Both the position numbers and the translations under genes were made by a program. From Salvator merianae (Eukaryota > Chordata > Lepidosauria > Squamata > Teiidae), in NCBI GenBank assembly GCA_003586115.2, contig QVOM02000090.1, positions 13,762,427 to 13,826,426 of the forward strand: a stretch of 64,000 bases of DNA, given 5' to 3'. A model generated the notes under the pieces. The model saw nothing but the letters and a program-made list of their open reading frames with translations, had not been told where the DNA came from and made no database searches. Positions 22,349-33,852 of the stretch are shown one piece after another. Numbering within the stretch: position 1 is the stretch's first letter; each line of letters opens with the position of its first letter.

Positions 22349-24790
22349 CTGTGGAGAAAAAAACTTGTGTTGGCAATCCTAGAAGAAACATTGTGCAAAG
22401 GATAAGCCGAGTTTCGGAAGTGGTGGTTCTCGTTCGCATATCATTAGATGTGAAAAGCAAGTTCACACTTGCCATCTCCTCAACCCAATAGGAGTTAAAC
22501 ATTTGCACTCCGCCTCCAGGTGGTTTACAAACTTATCTAAAAACAAGGTTAAAACAGTTTTTTAAAATGGTACTGCAGTCAGCACAGGGTGACTCTGTTC
22601 TTTGTTCCTTAAATTTTAGTTTATTTTTATTCCGTTTTATTTCACCTTTTCACTATAAAAACAACCAACTGTAGTGTGAGTGAAGCCATTTTCAACTAAT
22701 CATTGTCTGGGGAAATTCTGGAAACATTATGAAAGTGAGTAGAGGGAGCAGTATCCTGCTTGTGAACAGGCTTTTAAAAATCCATCAATCTAAACTGTCC
22801 ATCCACCAACATTTTATTCTTTTTTAGTCTTTTTCAAAGGGCCAAGCTGTGTTCAAATGCATTTTAAGTTGTCCAGACACTCACTGTTCATGCTGTTTGC
22901 TCCATCCATAAACAGTTCCCACTGCATATCATGGCTCCTTTTGGACATCAGAACTATAAATATGCAAATCACATACACACTGCACATACAGTTGCATTCA
23001 AATGGATGCAAAAATGGTAATCCTGCATGAATGGGTGGGATGGAATCCATAAAAAGAAATCAGGAAACAAATGTGACATTTCATTTCATTTCATTTATTT
23101 ATTTATAGCTTCCAACGTGGGACGCTGTGCCAGCAATCAAACCCTGTCATGGTCTTCCATGAAAACAGTTGGCTGATAAGATGCAGCATGGCTGTTTAAA
23201 CCAAGGTCTGTTGCATCCCCATCACTTGTCAGAATAATAGCAAGTTGCCCTATCAAGTGAAAAAATAGTGAAGATGCGGGTTTGTTAACAGGGCAGTTCA
23301 ACACTAAGGGCTTGGGTTCTTACGCATCCGTTCCCATTCTATCACAGGAGCCCTCTCTGTGACTTTGGATGTGCATGGCTTTTTGTTTATTTGTTTTGAA
23401 GACAAGCCATTCTAAATCAATTCATAATTAACAGCTTCAGGACCCATCCTCTTCTAATGGAAAAGCGGGAGCAACTCAGTACAATTGACAAGGCTTAAAT
23501 CTCTAGGCAGAGAATCCAGGCAGATTATTACCATATTTATATCAAATCCAGCACTCCATAAACACTGCAGCCTGCTATTATCTACATGTGGGTGGGTTTT
23601 CTATAAATATGGAAATAAAATGTTTATCGCTGCTCCCCAAGCCATGTTAGGATGCTGGCACTAGATGCTTGAGGTGAAACCAAGAATACAAGAAAAGGCC
23701 TGCTGGGCTAAACCAAGAGCTCTCTGAGCCCAGTAGCCTGTTTACACGGAGGCCAAACAGATACCTTTCTGTGTTCTACTGAACCCCCAGAGAGACGTGT
23801 GTCCTGTTTTCCCTGGAATTATCTTGCTTTCTTTACATTGGAGGCCATTGCCATTTCTAGTGAGAGCCATTCAATAGTTCCGGATTTTAGCCAGACAGTA
23901 CAACTAGTGGTTTAGGATTTCTACCACGGAAGGACTGGATGAACAGCAGGCGATATCTAGCGGGAACATTTGGGTGGGGCAATGGACATGCCATATGCCA
24001 TCACAAGGTCTTCCTTTACCCGTTCAGGGGTGCATGGGCAATGAATCCAAGGTAATCTGTATTTTCATTGCGTCAGCAAATCACAAGACTGAAAAAGCAG
24101 TTTTTCGCATTTGTATTCATGGTTTTTGCAATGTTTTCCCCATTGAGAATGCCCTTTTCATTGGTCAAAACACAGCAAAAATACAGATATTCAAATTAAT
24201 ATCCCACTTTCGTGAAAGAAGAGGCTGGTTCATTTTGATCGAATGCTGAAAATGCGAAAAAGCGCATTTTCAATTCAATTCGAATATCCATGATCGCGAA
24301 ATATTTGATCGAATGTTCAAATGCAAAACAAATTTAGCAGATCTGTAGTCTTGATAGCAGCCCTATTGTTCTGCTCTTTGAAGCAAATTCCAGACCCTGC
24401 AGTCCCATCCGTAATAAAGCCAGCCGTACAAGCCTTTCAAAATCATATCATCATATCCTATGTCTCTTTCCTTGCAGGTTCAAAATCCAACCAAATAGTA
24501 GTGTTGGGGAAGAACAATTGTCAAAGCTACAGAAAAATAAAGGGCAAGAAAATTACTTGCTATTTAAAGAGCTTCCCACTTTCAGGAAATTAAAGTAATT
24601 CAGACCAAACCAGCCAAGTGTTACAAATATATACAAAGAATCTAATTAATAGCCTTTTATGAAACTCTCTGCACCTGAGAGCACTCAGTCCAATGGACTG
24701 AAATGAAACTACTTTTTGACGCATCCAGTAGACTACCTACATTGCCAGGGTGATATTGGCTCAGCAGGTAGAGAAGTTAAAATTACTCAC
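22349..24790 (-). other. Intron between the TM2 and TM1 exons
   Basis: This 2.4 kb intron has few landmarks. There is a TTTCA/TTTA simple run at 23078-23108 that may be a LINE tail on the minus strand. A palindrome-bearing element lies at about 24095-24350. The rest shows no coding or repeat signal that I recognise. Confidence 0.75.
24095..24350. mobile_element. Possible hAT-like short element with internal hairpin
   Basis: Arms TGAAAATGCG and CGCATTTTCA (24247-24256 and 24263-24272) flank a 6-base loop. The surrounding sequence repeats GATCGAAT and GCAAAA words, and the right end AGCAGATCTGTAG resembles the ends of the GTTCGAA-type copies. The left boundary is not clear. Confidence 0.3.
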
Positions 24791-24894
24791 GACAGAATAG
24801 CAAACGTGACCAGTGTGATTGTCAAGCAGAAGATGGATAAAGAACAGCCGATGTAACTGATGGAAGATAGTGCCACCTGGTGTCCGGTTGTTAG
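24791..24894 (-). CDS. ADGRD1: ADGRD1 exon: TM1
   Basis: This is a 104 bp exon: 34 codons plus two bases. It starts [18 protein letters not shown] and runs into a hydrophobic stretch ending LVTFAIL, which is TM1 of the receptor. The [11 protein letters not shown] phrase links the Stachel segment to the membrane and is highly typical of ADGRD1. The acceptor is a pyrimidine-rich CTTGACAAACAG above 24894. The donor is GTGAGTAA from 24790 downward. The exon leaves TC, which the next exon completes to TCG (Ser), matching the conserved Ser-Ser of the family. It is too short to appear as a long open frame and was found by reading splice sites. It lies about 13 kb downstream of the GPS exon and 2.4 kb upstream of the TM2 exon. 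Confidence 0.95.
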
Positions 24895-25050
24895 CTGTTT
24901 GTCAAGAAAGAGAGAAAGTCTGTGCTTAATTATCATCAGGCCAAATGAGATTCACTAATAGCTTTAGCAAAGAACAGCCATAACGACATTAGTAAGACAA
25001 TTGAAAAATGACGTCCATCAACTGAACAGAACTGTCCGCACTATAAAAAT

Positions 25051-25094
25051 AAAAGGGAACATTCTCAGAAAATCAAAAGGGAGCATTCTCAGAA
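25051..25094 (+). repeat. Two-copy tandem duplication, period 24
   Basis: AAAAGGGAACATTCTCAGAA is followed by AATC and then AAAAGGGAGCATTCTCAGAA. There is one mismatch between the copies, suggesting a recent local slippage. Confidence 0.85.
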
Positions 25095-25429
25095 CTAGGT
25101 TCTGGATTAGAATTTGCAAAGCCTGCTCTCATTTTTGCAGTTGGTTTTACTAGAACACACAAAATAGAGGCGAAAGGGCTTAATTGTAGCACTAGGTTCC
25201 TACACAGTTTATTTTAGTCTGTTATCATAGCTGCTAATGTAGACAACGAGGACCAGGAACAAAATATCAGAGTGTATTACAAGCAGTAATACTATGGCAA
25301 TGGATGTCTTGACCGTCACCTTAGGCCCAAGGAAACAAAACATCCCTCGCGTTGTCCTTCTTCCACAGTACTGCTGTGCTACATTTCCTACTCTCACCTT
25401 TAAAATGTAAGGGAGAGAGGCTGTGACAC

Positions 25430-25726
25430 TAGAGAGGTTCTGAACTGGTTTGGGTACAAATCTGTTCAAATTGAACAGGAGGTGTTCGGAAGGTTCAAGT
25501 TTGAACACCCTGCCTGTTTGAAAATAGACTTTGAATTTGAACCGAGCAAGGGAGCATTCAAACAAACCTATCAAACACACTTTGGTCAATCTGAGGTTCA
25601 AAGGTTCGTGTATGAACCGAACACCCTGCCTGTATGAAAAATAATAATAATCAAATTTGAACTGAACAAAGGGATGTTCATCTTGATTTGAAAGGAACAG
25701 CCAGTTTAAGTTTGTGCACGTCTCTG
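25430..25726 (+). mobile_element. GTTCGAA-type hAT-like element, near full length, subfamily A
   Basis: It begins TAGAGAGGTTCTGAACTGG and ends TTTGTGCACGTCTCTG. Inside, a unit of the form GTTTGAA..GAACACCCTGCC recurs twice. A long minus-strand open frame (25209-25754) is only a by-product of this copy and its flanks. The terminal sequences are complementary in part (AGAGA against TCTCT). Confidence 0.65.
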
Positions 25727-26499
25727 AGCAAGACGTTGGGGGAGAACTGTTCACCTTATCTTCCTACAGGGTTCAAATATTTATACCAGGGGAGCTGCCC
25801 TATTCCTTGCCAAGGCCTCTCACATTAGAAAACTGTGTTTAGAGCAGATTGGGGTGGCCTGTGGGGGGGTCGAGGATCCATGAATGATACTGTCTCTCTG
25901 TATATGTGTTGTGCCTGTTTGCTCCAGGTTGCCAAAGATGATAGCAAGGAGAGCAGTAAACTGTCTGGATACTGCAGGACGCAGTTAGCATTGGGCCCTC
26001 AACGGGAGCAGGAGGGACTTTGCTTTGAAAATGGTCCACTTGAAAGGTATGCCTGGAGTCCACACAGTGGAAAGCAAGGCCACTTCGCATGCAACCTTTC
26101 AGGGATGGAGGAAATGGACAGCTGAGTCACAAGGTTGATGCCCACTGCTCAGAAATGTATTGAACCTGCTGCTCAATGAATAATACTTACTTCCAACCAT
26201 ATGTAAACCTTTTGCTTTGTAAATAAGAACACCACTGTGAAAAGTACATGGTTTTGGAATCTAGAGTCTCACAATAAAAGGTTTACCAACCTAGTCTCTT
26301 CTTGGGCACTGCTGGAACAGAAAATTGCTGCCAAATGAAATAGTAAGACTGGACAAACAGCCCTCACTGGTTTCATAAATGTAATCTATTTACAATAATT
26401 TGGGACTAAATTGAAAATATTCAGGGCACTGACATTTAAGAATAATGGCAACAACTGAATGTATCCAAAGGAAAGGGATAAAATTGCTAATATTTTTTG

Positions 26500-26650
26500 T
26501 TTCTTTTTTTAGATTTTTATACCGCCCAATACCACTGACTCAGCGGGCTGTACAGTTAAAAACAAACAAACCCGACTTATAAACAAATGTAGAAGATAAA
26601 AATAGATAAGAAAAAAGTATAAATAAAGATGTAAAAGGCTAGGTACAGGT
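26500..26650 (-). mobile_element. LINE 3' end-like fragment
   Basis: The + strand reads TTTTTAGATTTTTATACCGC and then CCAATACCACTGACTCAGCG with GGCTGTACA. This is the reverse of the common sauropsid LINE tail with a GGGCGGTATAAA-like stretch. It is followed by A-rich sequence and is diverged. Confidence 0.5.
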
Positions 26651-26792
26651 CAACTTCACAAAAAATCAAACTATTGGGTCCTCAGTTACTCTCCAAAGGC
26701 CTGGAAAAGAAGATACTTTTGCCTGAAGAATTTCTACTGAGCTTGAGATCTGTCTGATGAGAACAAATCTAGCAACACTGAGAGAAATTAAC

Positions 26793-27053
26793 CAGAGACG
26801 TGCTGAGCCTGAACCAGTTTGAATCAAACAGGGATTATTCAAAAGGATTGAACCAAACACTCTGCCTATTCCAAAACAGAGTTTGAATTCATGCCGATTC
26901 AACACGCCTAGTTTGATCCAAGTTCGAAGGTATTCAGAAGTGTTCGAATCAAACGCCATGCCTGTTTGAACAAAAAAGTTCAACTTCAAGCTTAATGAAG
27001 GCGCGTTCAGTTCAAATTGAACCAAGCTAGAAAAATGTTTATGCAGATCTCTA
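26793..27053 (+). mobile_element. GTTCGAA-type hAT-like element, near full length, subfamily A
   Basis: It starts CAGAGACGTGCTGAGCC and ends ATGCAGATCTCTA, which are imperfectly complementary. Internal phrases are AATCAAACAGGGATTATTC, GAGTTTGAATTC and CATGCCTGTTTGAAC. The flanks GAAATTAA (left, offset by one base) and GAATTTAT (right) agree at 6 of 8 positions, a weak sign of an 8 bp target duplication. Confidence 0.65.
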
Positions 27054-28404
27054 GAATTTATTCCTTCCAAACTGAAAGCAGCAACCAAAAGTAAAGCATG
27101 ACTGACTCACCTGGAAATTTTGTTTAAAAGGGCTATAAATTGATACTGGCATTTTCTCTTTATGAAAAAAATGGTATAACATAAAATAAAGAGACCTTCC
27201 GACGAAGAGTGAGAAAGAAATGCTTAAAAATTAATAGAATAAAATAAAATAACAATGTCTTTACAGCTAGGACGGAACGCGATTCAGTTGAGAGGTTTTT
27301 CCCCCAAACTGCTGTGGAATGAGCATCAAAACATGCCAAAGAAAAGGTTCTTCTGAGTTCAGAGACTGAAATTTGGTTCATCAAAGTGACAATGCAGAAA
27401 AGCATTAGACCATAAAGACTTCTCCAGTTGGCCTTCCCTATCTAGCACACATTTTGGCCAAGTATCAATGCAGCTTTTTGAGAAAAGCCATAATAACAAA
27501 CCAGAGTTTATTCTGGTTGAATAAGATCTTCCATCTCAAGATATAACTGCTAGTTAAAACCAAAGAATTCAAGCTAATCTCAACCAGCATGCAAGAATAC
27601 ACAGTCAAGGCTGGTCTCTAATTTGGTTCCCTCAGCCTCGTGACTGCACACATCAAGGGACTTGGAAAGTTTTTCTTTGGAAATTGTGACTGGATGGACT
27701 CCAAACATGAGAAATGGTTGTAGGAGTCAAGTTGAATGCCATCAAACCATTTGAGTGCAAACTTTGGCTTGGAAAAGTTTGATGGTTGCTGGCATAAACA
27801 GTAAGTAAAGAAAACAAAAACTGAATCACTATCTTCTATGTCCGGGCATTTAGTAAAACAAATTCTGAATGAAAACTCCATTTCCCAGAGGTAATATGGA
27901 ATATCAAACCCAGATACTTAGATGTCTCAACCTGCTCAAAAATGTGACCAGTTCATAGCCCTGAATGGATTTTAGGACATTTTAGGCCAGAAAATGCACT
28001 TCCATCGCCTGGCTTTTCATATGAATTAGAGGTAGGGTGGAAAAACTACCACCTTCATGCTACTGTGAGCTGTAGATTCAGCCAAAATTCCCAACTCATC
28101 CATAGCCATACAGATGCTTTCCTGCAAGTCAGAAAGCAGAACCTGAAACTGACAACTGACAACTGCCTTTCACTGCTATTTCAAGCCGGCGCTATTTTGA
28201 AATGAATCATTAAAGATGATGGCTGAAGGGTTTGTTTTGTTTTTTGAAGGAAAAAATTTCCAAGCATTATTAAGACGCGTGGAAAGCTGCATTTCGCCAT
28301 TCACAGGGGGGCAAAATGCAGTTTGGCAAAGACGACTCACAACCAAGGTCTCACTGCATCCATGTGGTACCCAGGGACCCATTAGTGGACTTCCGCTGAA
28401 ACTC

Positions 28405-28540
28405 AGGGCTTTTCCGCACTTACCTTGCCTTATTCTGGGCCAGTGGACCTGGACCAGAGAGGCCCACTGGTCTGGGTCACAGCAAGGTGTGGTCTGGAAC
28501 CCCACCATTGGCATTATGGGACTGGTCTAATGCAGATGGA
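28405..28540. mobile_element. Short GC-rich foldback-type repeat
   Basis: It shares the start GGCTTTTCCGCACTTACCTT with 13369-13391 and then has GGGCCAGTGGACC followed by GGCCCACTGGTC, an inverted pair. On the sense strand of ADGRD1 it presents AAGGTAAGTG, a consensus splice donor (28418-28426 on the + strand). Confidence 0.45.
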
Positions 28541-30167
28541 GCATGCCAGCATTGGGAGGGGGGCTCTCAGATCCACAGTAATGTGCCCACAGAAGAAACC
28601 CAGAAGTGAATTACAAGGCAGGCTAGTATTTGAAACAAGGGTAAGTACCGATTAGCATGTTTCCATCTCTTTGCTTTCTTTTCTATATACCTATGTATAC
28701 ATCAATTTTTCCAACATTCATCATCTTTTTAAAAAATAAATCTACAACATTCTGTTGAGCTAAGTCAACCAGAACCTCCAAGCTGAAAAGCGGATATATC
28801 TTCAGGTGAGCGTCTTCCGGTATCTTCACTATTTATTCATGTTTATACATGTGGCTCTTTGTGAATTCTTATTTCTGCAAAGAACTAGCCCAAGCCAACT
28901 TAAGGCTTTGGACTTCCACCCTCTGAGCAAATTCATCTAATTGCAGTTCCTGAAATCCCCACCCTCAGCTCGAGAATCGAATGGGAACATTCAGAACCGA
29001 ACTTGTTACTTTGTGTTCCATTTCTCAATTATGGCAGGGAGTGTAACCTGATGGAAACCAAACTCTGGCATCTATGAACATGGATTATTAAAAAAAAATC
29101 TGCAAAGTTGGATTTTCTTCCTCCCCGTAAGAGAAAAAAAGAAAGCTATTTCAACTGCACGGTTTCTGTACCAGCTGTCTAGGGTGTAATATTGTTGAAT
29201 TTTTATCTGTCAATAAACCACAAAGAAACATGCACAAAATTGAGAAGGAAAGAGAAAAATGTCAGTTTGTTTGAGTTTTGACAACACCAAGTGTCAGAAA
29301 TACTGAGCTACAGGAGAACGATGAAAAACCATTCCGAAATTTTCGTTAGCATATTAACTGCACCTTGGGCCGATTTGTTTTAAAAATGGACAGCATATTT
29401 TGAGAGCTTCCTCCATAATTAATAAAGAATGGCAGTTAATTCTTTTCTCTCTTTACTTGCCTATCTAAACTATTTCTACTTCAGAACAGGAAGTTCCCTT
29501 GTCTGATTAGCACATCTGAAAAGTAAATATTGCTTTACTGAAAACCAGGAAATCATAAAAATCACCAAGGGTTAGTTGACACCACACAGGATAACAGTAT
29601 TAAGATAATGTGGATGATGAGATGGTTGCAATGGTCTTCTTATCCAGCACATGAAGAATTAACACAAGATCCATATGCAAGGGCAAATGGTGGGAACTGA
29701 ATTCTAACAGATCATTTGTGAGTCAATCCCAGTCCCAAAGAACACTGGTAAGGTGAAGAAGGAAAGCTCTGATGCCCAGACAACTTGGAGTTTCTACTTC
29801 TTCATGCCCAGGGTCTTTCCACTGTCCTTGTAGACAGAAGGATGCCATCAACTTCGTTGAGCATTTAAATTTTATAGTATACCCCTACAGACACGCATGT
29901 GTACTTTTGCAAATACATCCCTCATCAAAAGCCTGCTTAGCTGGAAGCAAACCCTGGTGAGATTAGCATGACCTCCTAAGGGAGGATTTCTAATGGCGCA
30001 TTTGCTTCATCGCCACTGAAGATCAGATTTATGGTGATTATATTCTGGCTTTCAGCAGTGGTCCAGGCCAGGTTATGCTCCGGTGCCCGCTAGTGCCTCC
30101 ATCAGAGCTGTTCTGCTACAACATTCCCCACTATCAACAGAAGGATCATCAAACACAGCAACCGTTC

Positions 30168-30196
30168 CCTCTCTCTCTTCCTCTCTCTCTCTCAGT
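30168..30196. repeat. CT dinucleotide repeat
   Basis: Two CT runs are separated by CTTC. It is a simple microsatellite. Confidence 0.8.
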
Positions 30197-30360
30197 GTGA
30201 CATTTTTGGGACCTAATTCTGTTGACCAAGCCGTGATCTCTTCAGAAGCAAATTGAACTGCTGCACCTTTATCTGAACCTTCCTTGGAAAACACTGGCAG
30301 GAAAAGAAAAAGTCCCAGAGAGAAAACCGCTGCAGCGCAGAGTGCTTGCCCAGGTCCTAG

Positions 30361-30668
30361 CAGGGATGTGCACAAATTTAAATTTAGTGGTTCAGTTTGA
30401 ATGGAACCAAATTACCTTTGGTTTGGTTTGGTTCAAAGTGGTTTTTTTTAACAGATTGGTTCACATGTGAATCAAGGAAATCACGGACAACTGCCTGCAA
30501 AGCATCATGGCTTGCTATGGTCTGCTTGGTTCATTAGACCACCCCTTGGTTCAGGTTCGATTTGAACTGGTTTTTCCAAACAACAGGGTAGTTCGGCTTG
30601 CACACGAACTATGCAAACACCCCAGTTTGCTGCAAACCATGAACCGATCAAACCAGTTCAGTTCTAGT
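30361..30668 (+). mobile_element. GTTCGAA-type hAT-like element, subfamily B, longest copy
   Basis: It starts CAGGGATGTGCACAAATTTA, a good match to the CAGAGATGTGCA terminus of other copies. It continues TTAGTGGTTCAGTTTGAATG and TTGGTTTGGTTTGGTTC. The second half (GGTTCATTAGACCACCCC on) matches 2862-3012. The right end near GTTCAGTTCTAG lacks a clear terminal repeat. Confidence 0.65.
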
Positions 30669-32485
30669 CATTCTGTATCTCTCCGCGGCAATCTTCCCCC
30701 TAGCAGTCCACGGAGGTCTTGCGTTTGCTTAACTCTGTATCCCTGCATCTGTTTCAGAGTGGGTCAACGCTGGGTTCATTTTCGCCCTAAAGGAAATGAA
30801 AAACACTGCTACTAGAAGAGCCAGTATAACTACATCTCAGTACAAAAATATGTAATTGTGATCAACTGTGGCGACTGTGTGGCCCTCTCAGACCAGGCCA
30901 GTTCCTAATAAGAAAGGCTTAGCAGCTCTTCTAACTATCACAGTTTGCATTCCTTCTACATCTCCCAACCCACTGGAACAAGTAAGCAAAGTCTAGATGA
31001 AGCCTAAGCAGAATTTGGACAGCAGGGCGAACTCATGGCAGGTGAGTCTAGGGCATGTGAGGGTCAGAGGTAGCATCAACGTTGGCATTCACGAAAAGAG
31101 ATTCACCCTCTTCCGCTTCCTGCTTCTTTCCAGCCACAGAACATCTTGTGATGACGTCCAGAGACCTTCAGTTAAGAGGCTGACAAAGACGAGGAAGTTC
31201 TCAACGGGCAAGCCGGGGAAGTTACACCCCACTGCCGATCACCTCAGAGCAAAGCTCTGTTTTTCACTTAATTGCTACGCGTCTCCGACAATGCCCTAAT
31301 TCTTTGGCTTTTACGAAACACGACAAATTCATTGTAGTGAGCCTGCTCTCAAAGCGAGCCAGGCGTCATGTGGGCAACACAGCCAAGTGATAAAGATGCA
31401 AATAATTTCAGCCTTGCCTGATGCCAATTTATCATTCCGATAACAGGACCAACGCCAGCACAGTATCTGAATGCCACATGGCCATAAATTCTTCCAGCAC
31501 TGCTATATTGCTTTCCAAAAATAAAACTGTGAGTCCTGATGGATCCTGGAGCTTGCTGCTGCTGGCCAACACACCAAAGAGAAGCTAAAATCTTCCATCT
31601 TGACAACCTTGCCCTGAATCTTTTGGCAGAAATAGGTTGTCATCTTCCTATGCTTGGAAGATGGGCTAAAAGTGTTGCACAAACCTTGAAATAATCTCAA
31701 CAACTGTCGGTCTCTTTCCAATGTGTGCAAAACAATTTTCTTTCAGACCTGCGGCCCAGGCTTCTTTTAAATTTCATTTTAAAGTAATTTTTGTCATTTT
31801 ATATTGATATATTGAATATATTACATTCCCTGAAGCTCTTTGACAATACTGTGCTATGAACGTCACTGTCCAGTATAGAAGCAACAGGAGATGCAGCAAC
31901 TTCTCTTCCCCTGGTCACGGTCCCTGCCAGAGGAACTGGAACAGGAAGTGCAGAAAAAAAGAGCCGGAAATGATCCCTGTGTGTCACTCCGTGATGAAAA
32001 CAGGCCTGAAATGGCACATTCCCGGGACCCAATCTTTCCCCACTGGTAGAGGAAACTGCTAGGTTCACGGCCGTCCTGGGGGGCTGCCAAGTGTGCTACA
32101 GCCTCCAACCTGGCAGCCTGAGGTGATCTAGGAAGCCAGTAAGGTCCCATCTGGCTTGATGCTGCGGCTGCCCAGTTTTCTAGTCCGACCAATTTGTTTT
32201 TCCATTGCAGGTTGAACTGACTGGGAACCATGCCTGGGAACCTTGCCGAACCGCTTTGCTGCCAGCTCCAATACATTTTAGTTTATCCTTTGCTCTGTGC
32301 AAAACCCAGGAAAAAAACCTGAGCATTAGTCAATGTGCTATTGGCATGTTTAAGCAGGACGTCTCTAAATATATCAATGGAAGAATTCCCAATGGGTCAC
32401 TGCTAGAGCCTGCAAGCATCCCTGTTTTGGGCTGCCCCTATGTATTCCTGGCCACAGCGGCCAAACCTGGCCAATCAATAGGGTG

Positions 32486-32600
32486 ACCATGGCTCAGAGG
32501 AGAAGCAGCTCCCTGGAAAGCAGAGGGTCACAGGCTCAGTCCCAAGCATTTTCCTGGAAGGTCTGGCAAATCACGACCCTCTTCTGGCCAAGAAACCTGC
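32486..32600 (+). mobile_element. tRNA-derived SINE fragment
   Basis: The order CATGGCTCAGAGGAGAAGCA, CAGAGGGTCACAGGCTCAGT and CCCAAGCATTTTCCTGGAAG follows the squamate SINE pattern in which a tRNA-like head (GGCTCAGTGGTAGAGC, then GGTTCAATCCC) leads into a short body. The A and B box regions are mutated, so it is inactive. Confidence 0.6.
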
Positions 32601-32819
32601 GCTGATCTGACCGTGCAGGAAGCCAGTTCTTGGTTTCCAGGGCAGTCCAACTTCCCTCCTAGTTAATCAGCAAAGAAGTTGATTATGTTGTGTGCATTGC
32701 TCTGGGAGCTACGAGGCAGAACGCCTTATTCAAAGGACCTTGCCTGCACCCCCAGTCTGGGCGGGCAAGCGTTTTGGGTGTTCCGAACTTCAGTCTTGAC
32801 ACAGACAACCTAATATGAA

Positions 32820-32890
32820 GAGAGGAAGGAGGAGGAGGAGGAGGGTGGGGAGGGGAAGAGGAAGAGGAAGAGTAGGGAGGGGAAGGCAAG
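32820..32890. repeat. GGA/GAA purine repeat
   Basis: The + strand is purine except for three T bases, made of GGA, GAGGAA and GGGGA words. It is a low-complexity tract and its frames are artefacts. Confidence 0.85.
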
Positions 32891-32989
32891 AGGAAAAAGA
32901 AACAGTGCTTATAGGAGCAACTGAACAAGCGCCACGTTTCTAGACTGAAAAGGGTTCTTTTGCAGATGTCCTCTTCATTTTAAAAGAAG

Positions 32990-33420
32990 GTGTCCCACGG
33001 CGCCTGGGATGCCATTTCTTGAGAGCAGGCTTCCCTCTGACCGGCTCAAGGCGCCGGCTGCCAGCTGTTCACCCCCTCCTCAAAACAAGCCACCAAAGCC
33101 AAGGGCTGTGGACGTGTTTCCTGCAGGTGAGAGCCTCCCCGCTGAGCCCGGCGGCCTGTGCCTAAAGCTTTCTGACAAGCACAGGGACGGTTCACGTCTG
33201 CTGGGGGACGCGTGCCCTCCTCTCCTTTCTGCCTGGTGACTGAGCTGACAGGAACTCACCGGGGGAGAAGGTGACTTGGCTGCGTTTTAGAGGTTATTGG
33301 AGGGCAGGGGTATTTATAGCTACTGCACCTTCCTCACCGTGAGATGCCTGCGCCTACCTTTTCCTTTCTCCCTCCTCTAGGAAATCGGTGTTGAAATCCA
33401 CCGGCTAGCAGATCAACTTC
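32990..33420. promoter_or_regulatory. Local CpG cluster inside the intron
   Basis: I count about 19 CpG in some 430 bases, including GGCGCC, GACGCGTG and CCCGGCGG, against very few in the surrounding kilobases. A TATTTATAG string occurs at about 33310. Unmethylated intronic CpG clusters can be alternative promoters or enhancers, but a GC-rich old repeat is also possible. No open frame here is convincing. Confidence 0.25.
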
Positions 33421-33538
33421 CTGAGAGCAAAGGGCCAATAATGTCTGGCTTCTCAGGCCAAGTAAGACCAGGGGAAGCCCTTGCAGTCACAGGAGGGGCA
33501 AGGGGAAGCCAGGTGAGTTTCTCACCTTTCTCTAGGGC

Positions 33539-33852
33539 CAGAGATGTGCAAGTTCGGTTCGAGTTCAGAAGCTCAAGTTGAACTGGACTGTTTGAAATAG
33601 TCCAAATTGACCTGAACCAGCCCCTGATTGAAAAGGGCTGTTTTGATTTGAACTGAACCAGGAATCCATTCACGACACAAATGGTTCAGTTTGAACCGTC
33701 GGTGTTCACGGTTCTATTGTTCTTTAAAAGAGCTTTTCTCAAGGTAAATAATGGGTGGTTTTTTCAAACACATTCGAAGAAAGTTCAAAAAGGTTCGAAT
33801 TGAACCAACCAGCCCCTGCTTGGTTCAGTTCAAACCAAACATGATCTTCCAT
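33539..33852 (+). mobile_element. GTTCGAA-type hAT-like element, subfamily C
   Basis: The left end CAGAGATGTGCAAGTTCGG is a textbook family terminus. Inside are GGTTCGAGTTCAGAAGCTC, GTTTGAACCGTCGG and GTTCGAATTGAACC. The right end fades near AAACATGATCTTCC and shows no terminal repeat, so it may be truncated. Confidence 0.65.

Noticed and set aside
25209..25754. Longest open frame in the window (181 codons, minus strand)
   Set aside because: It runs through a hAT-like repeat copy and its flanks, has no domain I recognise and no splice or start context. Stops are rare there because of the repeat's composition.
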